The position numbers and the translations under genes are program-made. This document shows, one piece after another, positions 57,589 through 64,000 of a DNA stretch of 64,000 nucleotides. Source of the DNA: an uncultured Pelagibacteraceae bacterium (GTDB lineage Bacteria > Pseudomonadota > Alphaproteobacteria > Pelagibacterales > Pelagibacteraceae); assembly GCA_902537665.1 (NCBI GenBank), contig CACBCE010000002.1, positions 1 to 64,000 on the forward strand, written 5' to 3'. Every line of letters starts with the position of its first letter. Positions within the stretch are counted from its first letter, which is position 1. The notes under the pieces were generated by a model that had not been told where the DNA came from, did no database searches, and saw only the letters and a list, made by a program, of their open reading frames with translations.

Positions 57589-59973
57589 ATGATTGATCAT
57601 TTATACCAAAATACAGTCTTAAAAAATCCAAGATCTATTTTGGTAATTTTGTTTATTGTTTTAATTAGTTTTGGATATCACTCAAAAGATTTTAGACTTG
57701 ATGCCTCGTCTGAAACTCTATTAATTGAGGGTGATCCTGATCTTGAATATTTAAAAGAAGTAACAAACAGATACGGATCAAAGGATTTTTTAGTTTTAAC
57801 TCATACACCTAATGATGGTATGGTAACCGACAGTGCGATTAACAATCTTCTTAGCTTAAAATATAAACTTCAAAGCTTAGATTGGGTACACAGTGTTATC
57901 ACTCTTTTAGATATACCTCTTTTAGACAATTCTGATGCACCTCTTCAGGAAAGGCTTATGAACTTCAAAACACTAAAAGATGAAGGTGTGAATAAAGAAA
58001 GAGGTTTTAGAGAGATTTTAGCTAGTCCAGTTTTTAGAAACTTTGTCATAAGTGAAGATGGTAAGACAAGTGGAATTATCGTTAACATTAAAGAAAATGA
58101 AAAATTAGAAAATATTGAAAATAAATCTGACAAGGAAATACAAATATTTAGAGATCAAATTAAAAAAAAAAATCATAATAATATTTTAGAAATTAGAGAG
58201 GTAATCAAAAGCTATGATGATATAGGTAAAATTTATTTAGGTGGTATACCAATGATAGCTGATGACATGATGAGTTTTATTAAAAGCGATATTATTGTTT
58301 TCGGTTTAGGTGTACTAGCATTTATTATTGCAACTTTATGGATTGTTTTTAGAAATTTAATTTGGATTATTGTTCCAATAGGTAGTTGTTTTTTCTCAGT
58401 CATAATTATGACAGGTCTTTTAGGTCTTATCGGCTGGAAAGTTACTGTAATTTCCTCAAACTTTATCGCTTTAATGTTAATTTTGACTATGGCGATGAAT
58501 ATTCACATGAGCACTAGATTTATACAATTAAGAAAATTTTATCCTAATAAAAATAATCATGAAATAATCACTTTGACTACAAAAAAAATGTTCTGGCCAA
58601 TTCTCTACACTGCTTTAACGACTATTATTGCCTTTTTATCTTTAGTCTTTAGTGAAATCAAACCAGTAATTGATTTTGGTTTAATGATGACTTTTGGATT
58701 AATAACATCTTTTATAATTACTTTTACATTACTTCCCAGCCTATTAAGTTTTGTAAAAGATAATAACACTTTTGTAAAAGATAGCGCTGACTCCAATATA
58801 ACTTCTTCTTTAGGAAAAATTTCTATCAATTTTAAAAATCAAATTTTTATAGTAACTGGGATTGTAATCATCTTAAGCATTATTGGAATCAGCAAATTGG
58901 AAGTTGAGAATAGTTTTATTAATTATTTTAGTAAAAAAACAGAAATCTATAAAGGTATGAAATTAATTGACGAAAAATTAGGTGGAACAACTCCGCTAGA
59001 AGTGATCTTAAAATTTCCAGAAAAAAAAGAAGAAAAATTAGAGGAAGATGATGAATTTGAAGATTGGGGTGATGAGGAAAAAAATGATGAGAAATATTGG
59101 TTCACAAAAGATAAAATAGAGACAATTTCTCAAATACATAATTATCTTGATAATCTTCCTGAAACAGGAAAAGTCTTGTCATTTTCATCAATTGTTGATG
59201 TTGCAACTCAATTAAATAATAACAAACCTCTTGGAACTTTAGAGATGGGTGTTTTGTACACTAAAATCCCTGAAAATATTAAAACTGAGATAATTGATCC
59301 TTATATTTCAATAAAAGATAATGAGGCTCGAATAAGTTTGAGAATAATCGACTCCCAAAAAGATCTTAAAAGAAATGAGCTAATCAAAAAAATAAATTAT
59401 GACCTACGAAATGAATTTGGATTAAACGAAGATCGATACAAATTAGCTGGAGTGATGATATTATTTAATAATTTATTGCAAAGCTTGTTTAAATCTCAAA
59501 TTCTTACTTTAGGACTTGTAATGTTGGGTATTTTTGGAATGTTTGTTATCTTATTTAAAAACATCAAATTATCTCTAATCGGAGTAGTTCCAAACTTTAT
59601 CGCAGCATTTTTTATTTTAGGAATAATAGGTATGCTAGAGATACCTTTAGATATGATGACTATTACAATCGCTGCTATTACAATAGGTATAGCTGTTGAT
59701 AACAGTATACATTATATCTATAGATTCAAAGAGGAGTTCAATAAAATTAATGATTATAAAAAAACTCTTAAAACTTGTCATTCCACAGTTGGTATTGCGA
59801 TCTTAAACACGTCTATAACAATAGTCTTTGGTTTTTCAATTTTAGTTTTATCTAAATTCATACCTACAATCTATTTTGGAATATTTACAGGATTAGCAAT
59901 GTTATTAGCAATGATTTCTGTATTAACTTTACTACCATCTTTAATATTAGTTTTTAAGCCATTTGGAAAATAA
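57589..59973 (+). CDS. MMPL/RND-superfamily exporter-like membrane protein
   Basis: Two 6-TM halves separated by extracytoplasmic loops; ITIGIAVDNSIHYIYRFKEEF. Confidence 0.9.
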   Translation: MIDHLYQNTVLKNPRSILVILFIVLISFGYHSKDFRLDASSETLLIEGDPDLEYLKEVTNRYGSKDFLVLTHTPNDGMVTDSAINNLLSLKYKLQSLDWVHSVITLLDIPLLDNSDAPLQERLMNFKTLKDEGVNKERGFREILASPVFRNFVISEDGKTSGIIVNIKENEKLENIENKSDKEIQIFRDQIKKKNHNNILEIREVIKSYDDIGKIYLGGIPMIADDMMSFIKSDIIVFGLGVLAFIIATLWIVFRNLIWIIVPIGSCFFSVIIMTGLLGLIGWKVTVISSNFIALMLILTMAMNIHMSTRFIQLRKFYPNKNNHEIITLTTKKMFWPILYTALTTIIAFLSLVFSEIKPVIDFGLMMTFGLITSFIITFTLLPSLLSFVKDNNTFVKDSADSNITSSLGKISINFKNQIFIVTGIVIILSIIGISKLEVENSFINYFSKKTEIYKGMKLIDEKLGGTTPLEVILKFPEKKEEKLEEDDEFEDWGDEEKNDEKYWFTKDKIETISQIHNYLDNLPETGKVLSFSSIVDVATQLNNNKPLGTLEMGVLYTKIPENIKTEIIDPYISIKDNEARISLRIIDSQKDLKRNELIKKINYDLRNEFGLNEDRYKLAGVMILFNNLLQSLFKSQILTLGLVMLGIFGMFVILFKNIKLSLIGVVPNFIAAFFILGIIGMLEIPLDMMTITIAAITIGIAVDNSIHYIYRFKEEFNKINDYKKTLKTCHSTVGIAILNTSITIVFGFSILVLSKFIPTIYFGIFTGLAMLLAMISVLTLLPSLILVFKPFGK

Positions 59974-59979
59974 GAATAT

Positions 59980-60537
59980 ATGTTTGAGATAATCTTAGAA
60001 TTTTTCAAAGAAATTCTTAAAATGATTTCCTCAATTGATTTGATCTATATATTGATAACTATTCTTTCACTAATAAAATGTTACAGAAAAGGATTTGTCT
60101 TGAGCATACTTTCAATGTCAAAATGGTTTTTTGCATATATTATTACTTTAATACTATTTCCTAGAATCAAACCATATTTCAAAAATGTAATAGATAATGA
60201 ATACGTGCTAGATGTAGGACTTGGAATAACAATCTTTGTTATAGTTATCTTTTTAATATTGTTGATTAATAAAGCCATAAGTAGAGCAATCAAATATACT
60301 GGTCTAGGAAGTTTAGATACTGTATTTGGATTCTTTTTCGGGTTTATTCGAGCATATATTATCTCAATATGTATATTTTCAGGAGTACATATCGTATATA
60401 ATTATGACAAATGGCCCCTAAATTTAGACAAATCATTCACCTTTCCATATCTTGAAAAAGGTAGTAATTATTTATTAAAAGTTTTTCCTAATGAAAAAAC
60501 ATATCGAGAGTCAAAAGAAAAAATTGAGGATTTATGA
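59980..60537 (+). CDS. cvpA: CvpA family protein
   Basis: CvpA-like 4-TM protein directly upstream of purF; GLGSLDTVFGFFFGFIRAYII. Confidence 0.88.
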   Translation: MFEIILEFFKEILKMISSIDLIYILITILSLIKCYRKGFVLSILSMSKWFFAYIITLILFPRIKPYFKNVIDNEYVLDVGLGITIFVIVIFLILLINKAISRAIKYTGLGSLDTVFGFFFGFIRAYIISICIFSGVHIVYNYDKWPLNLDKSFTFPYLEKGSNYLLKVFPNEKTYRESKEKIEDL

Positions 60538-61972
60538 TCCAAAGTTTAAAGAGGAATGTGGTGTATTTGGAATTAGCAATGTAAAAGATGCATCTGCCTT
60601 GACAGCTCTAGGGCTTCATTCACTTCAACACCGTGGACAAGAAGGTTGTGGAATAGTTACATTTGATGGCGAAAGATATTATTCTGAAAAAAGATTTGGA
60701 TTAGTTGGTGACAACTTTAATAAAGAAAAAGTTCTAGATAATCTTAAAGGAAATTTTGCGATTGGTCACAATCGATACAGCACGACTGGAAACAATACAT
60801 TGAGAAACATTCAACCTTTTTTTGCAGACACTAACGCAGGTGGAATAGGAGTTGCACATAATGGAAACTTAACAAACTCAATTTATTTAAGAAATAAGCT
60901 TGTTGAGGAAGGGGCGATATTTTACACAACTTCTGACACTGAGACTATTGTTCAGCTTATTGCAAAATCAAAAAGATTAAAAACTATAGATAAAATTATT
61001 GATGCAATATTCCAAATTCAAGGCGGATATGCGTTGGTTATGTTAACTCAAAATTTGCTTGTAGGAGTAAGAGATCCTTATGGAATAAGACCTTTAGTAA
61101 TAGGTAAATTAAAAAATAGTTACGTTCTTGCGTCTGAAACATGTGCTTTAGATATAATTGGTGCGAAATTGATTCGAGAAGTTGAAAATGGTGAAATTGT
61201 ATTAATAGAAAATGATAAACTTCAAAGTATCAAACCATTCCCTGAAAAAAAAATTAGACCTTGTGTTTTTGAATATATCTATTTTGCAAGGCCAGACAGT
61301 ATTCTCAACGGAAAAACTGCATACGAACATCGTAAGAATTTAGGAAAAGAGTTAGCAAAAGAGAATGATTTTGATGCTGATATTATTGTTCCAGTCCCAG
61401 ATTCTGGAAATGCTGCAGCTTTGGGTTTTGCACAACATTTAAATAAAAATTATGAACATGGATTAATTAGAAATCATTATGTTGGAAGAACTTTCATTGA
61501 ACCAAGTCAAAAAATAAGAAGTTTAGGAGTTAAGCTTAAATTAAATGCAAATCAAACAACAATAGAAAATAAAAAGATTATTCTTGTTGATGATTCTTTG
61601 GTAAGAGGAACAACATCTCATAAGATTGTAAAAATGCTTTATGATGCTGGAGCAAAAGAAGTTCATGTTAGAATTGCTTGTCCTGAAATTAAATACCCAG
61701 ATTTCTATGGAGTTGATACACCAACAAAAAAAGAATTATTAGCTGCAAATAAGAATAATGACGAAATCTGTGAATACATTGGTGCTAAGTCATTAAAATT
61801 TTTATCTATTCAGGGTATGTATAAAGCTATTGGATTTGATAAAAGAAATGAAAATTATCCGCAATTGACTGATCATTATTTCACTGGAGATTATCCTGTA
61901 AAACCTATAGATGAATTAGGTGATAGTAAAATAACACAACTTTCTTTGTTAAGCACAGCATCTAATAATTAA
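60491..61972 (+). CDS. purF: Amidophosphoribosyltransferase
   Basis: ECGVFGI N-nucleophile region, LQHRGQEGCGI, IGHNRYSTTG, ILVDDSLVRGTTS. Confidence 0.97.
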   Translation: MKKHIESQKKKLRIYDPKFKEECGVFGISNVKDASALTALGLHSLQHRGQEGCGIVTFDGERYYSEKRFGLVGDNFNKEKVLDNLKGNFAIGHNRYSTTGNNTLRNIQPFFADTNAGGIGVAHNGNLTNSIYLRNKLVEEGAIFYTTSDTETIVQLIAKSKRLKTIDKIIDAIFQIQGGYALVMLTQNLLVGVRDPYGIRPLVIGKLKNSYVLASETCALDIIGAKLIREVENGEIVLIENDKLQSIKPFPEKKIRPCVFEYIYFARPDSILNGKTAYEHRKNLGKELAKENDFDADIIVPVPDSGNAAALGFAQHLNKNYEHGLIRNHYVGRTFIEPSQKIRSLGVKLKLNANQTTIENKKIILVDDSLVRGTTSHKIVKMLYDAGAKEVHVRIACPEIKYPDFYGVDTPTKKELLAANKNNDEICEYIGAKSLKFLSIQGMYKAIGFDKRNENYPQLTDHYFTGDYPVKPIDELGDSKITQLSLLSTASNN

Positions 61973-61975
61973 TTT

Positions 61976-62533
61976 ATGAAAAAAGTAAGTTTTACAGAAA
62001 TGAAAAATGGTACTAAAGAGGATTATCTTTTTCTTGATAAACATGAAAAAGATTTTGCAAGTAAAACAGCTGATAGGATATTAAGATTTATGTCTGGACT
62101 AACTGAAACTTTAGAAGGTTACCAAGTTTCAAGATTAGAACATTCGCTTCAAAGCGCATCAAGAGCTTATAGGAATGGAGAAAGTGATGAAATGGTTGTA
62201 GCTGCTTTATTGCATGATATTGGCGACGAGCTAGCTCCAATGAACCATTCAGAATATGCTGCAGCGATACTTAAACCATATGTGTCAGAAAAAACTCATT
62301 GGATTGTTGAGAAACATGGTGAGTTTCAGATGTATTATTACGCTCACCATTTAGGTGGAAACAAAAATAAAAGAGACGAATATAGAAATCATAAATATTA
62401 TCAGGACACAGTAGATTTTTGTGAAAAATATGATCAAAATTCATTTGATCCAAATTATAAATCGTTACCACTAGATTTCTTTAAACCCTTTGTAAAAAAA
62501 GTTTTTTCAAGAAAACCTTACTCTTCACTGTAA
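61976..62533 (+). CDS. HD-domain protein resembling PhnZ/TmpB/MIOX-type mixed-valent diiron oxygenases
   Basis: RLEHSLQSASRAYRNGESDEMVVAALLHDIGDE…MNHSEYAAAIL…IVEKHGEFQ…EKYDQNSFDP: H, HD, H, H, D ligand series. Confidence 0.8.
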   Translation: MKKVSFTEMKNGTKEDYLFLDKHEKDFASKTADRILRFMSGLTETLEGYQVSRLEHSLQSASRAYRNGESDEMVVAALLHDIGDELAPMNHSEYAAAILKPYVSEKTHWIVEKHGEFQMYYYAHHLGGNKNKRDEYRNHKYYQDTVDFCEKYDQNSFDPNYKSLPLDFFKPFVKKVFSRKPYSSL

Positions 62534-62558
62534 AATTTTATAGGCTATATTCTCAAAT

Positions 62559-63851
62559 ATGACTATTTCTAAAGAACAAATAATTAAATACTTTAAATCT
62601 GGAATAAAAGAAAAAAAAGATTTCAAGATTGGTATTGAACATGAGAAATTTTTATTTGATAGTAAAAACAACAAAAGAATTGATTACTCAAAAGTAAAAG
62701 AAATGTTTTCAGCACTTAATGAATTTGGTTGGAGTCCAATTAAAGAAGGTAAAAATATTGTTGGTTTAAACAAAGGAGGTAAAAACATTACTCTCGAACC
62801 AGGTAACCAAATTGAATTATCTGGAGAAAAACTTAATAATATTCACGAGGCATGTGCTGAGTCTTATGATTATTTGTTTGAACTTAAACAAGTCACAAAA
62901 AAACTTAACATAAAGATTGTAAGCACAGGTTTTGATCCTATTTCAAAGCTTGAAGAAATCCCTAATAATCCCAAACAAAGATACGAACTAATGACGAAAG
63001 ATATGCCATTAGGAGGAGAATTAAGTCTAGATATGATGTATAGGACATGTGGGACTCAATTAAACATTGATTATTTTTCAGAGGAAGATTTTTTTAAAAA
63101 ATTTAAAATAGTAAATTCAATAGTTCCAATCTCAATTGCTTTATTTGCTAATTCTTCAATAGTTGAAAAAAAAAAGAGCAATTACTTATCTTATAGATCC
63201 AAAGTATGGCAAAATACTTCACGTGGAGGGCTTCCAAAATTATTTTTCGAAAATTTAAATTTTGAAAAATATGCTGATTTTATAATCGATTTCCCAATTT
63301 TATTTATACAAGATAAACAAAATTATTTGTCAGGAAATAAATACACTTTTAAGGATTTTATGAATGGCAAGATAGGTGAAATAAAGAATCGTCTTCCGAC
63401 TGAGAGTGATTTATCATTACACTTAAGCACAATATTTACTGAAAATAGATTGAAAAAATACATTGAATTAAGGTCAATGGATACATGTGGATGGGATTGT
63501 CTTTGTGCTGGGCCTGCATTTTTTATTGGTTTGTTATATGGGAATTTAGAAGAAGTTTATGATTTAATTTCCTCATGGGATAAAGATAAAATAATTAATG
63601 CTTATCTAGATGCTCCTCAAAAGGGTTTTAATACTCAATTGATGGGTAAAGACCTTTTTTACTGGGCTTCAACTTTGTTAGAAATCTCAAGAAAAGGATT
63701 GAATAATAGAGATATACTAAATAAAGGCGGAAAAAATGAAACTTTGTTTTTAAATCATTTGCAAAAAGTTATTGATAATAAAACTACGAATGCAGATCAT
63801 ATGATTGATAAATTTTCTAAAAATGAAGATTTAAAAGATTTGTATGACTAA
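62559..63851 (+). CDS. gshA: Glutamate-cysteine ligase (plant/alphaproteobacterial type)
   Basis: FKIGIEHEKFLFD, ITLEPGNQIELSG, MYRTCGTQLNIDY, YIELRSMDTCGWD. Confidence 0.95.
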   Translation: MTISKEQIIKYFKSGIKEKKDFKIGIEHEKFLFDSKNNKRIDYSKVKEMFSALNEFGWSPIKEGKNIVGLNKGGKNITLEPGNQIELSGEKLNNIHEACAESYDYLFELKQVTKKLNIKIVSTGFDPISKLEEIPNNPKQRYELMTKDMPLGGELSLDMMYRTCGTQLNIDYFSEEDFFKKFKIVNSIVPISIALFANSSIVEKKKSNYLSYRSKVWQNTSRGGLPKLFFENLNFEKYADFIIDFPILFIQDKQNYLSGNKYTFKDFMNGKIGEIKNRLPTESDLSLHLSTIFTENRLKKYIELRSMDTCGWDCLCAGPAFFIGLLYGNLEEVYDLISSWDKDKIINAYLDAPQKGFNTQLMGKDLFYWASTLLEISRKGLNNRDILNKGGKNETLFLNHLQKVIDNKTTNADHMIDKFSKNEDLKDLYD

Positions 63852-64000
63852 TAAAATTGTTGCTATACAAGGAAATCACCCTTCTAAACTAAATCCAAAA
63901 ACAGATACAAGTGTTTTTTTAGCCAATGAAATTCAAAAAAAGAAGTATAGAATTTTTTATTATGACCCTAAAGATTTATCTATTGTAGATTCAAAAGTTA
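63844..64000 (+). CDS. gshB: Glutathione synthase, N-terminal part (truncated by window end)
   Basis: MTNKIVAIQGNHPSKLNPKTDTSVFLANEIQKKKYRIFYYDPKDLSIVDSKV; overlaps the end of gshA. Confidence 0.85.
   Translation, partial: MTNKIVAIQGNHPSKLNPKTDTSVFLANEIQKKKYRIFYYDPKDLSIVDSKV

Noticed and set aside
57569-57606. Repeat ATGATTAAATGATTGATCATTT near the MMPL gene start
   Set aside because: Short AT-rich redundancy around a start codon; not distinguishable from chance.
1-64000. CRISPR arrays, transposases, integrases, prophage, toxin-antitoxin or anti-phage modules
   Set aside because: None were seen in the ORF translations or as regular spaced repeats. A-/T-rich homopolymer runs reflect base composition.

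Overview
This is an AT-rich, very compact window, with gene content and style typical of a streamlined alphaproteobacterium. It resembles SAR11/Candidatus Pelagibacter; that assignment is inference from protein content and gene order, not a database search. I found no rRNA, tRNA, CRISPR array, prophage or IS element. Most of the window is core housekeeping. It includes an iscR-sufBCDSU-sufT-sufA operon, glnA, tyrS, prfB, a PBP1A gene, an RNase E/G gene, thiSG, aroQ-accB-accC, aspS, purM-purN, ndk, pepA, lptF-lptG-lptD-surA-pdxA-rsmA, gmk-acpP-fabG-fabD, rpsF-rpsR-rplI-dnaB, cvpA-purF and gshA-gshB. The first ~3.5 kb is a run of very small, poorly characterised genes. The most notable observations are: (1) a canonical prfB +1 programmed frameshift site that the ORF track splits; (2) a near-perfect type-1 IscR operator over the iscR-suf promoter; (3) an aldehyde dehydrogenase ORF with a 65-aa, extremely Lys/Arg-rich N-terminal extension and a strong internal Shine-Dalgarno/start; (4) an HD protein with the six metal ligands of PhnZ/TmpB/MIOX-type diiron oxygenases, plus a gamma-butyrobetaine-hydroxylase-like protein lacking the Zn-binding cysteines; (5) an orphan C-terminal (TSCPD-like) domain of B12-dependent ribonucleotide reductase; (6) a pattern of convergent genes whose stop codons are interlocked, several within a single 4-nt YTAR; (7) a 56-codon ORF missed by the track. 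No wholly new multi-gene system could be demonstrated from sequence alone.
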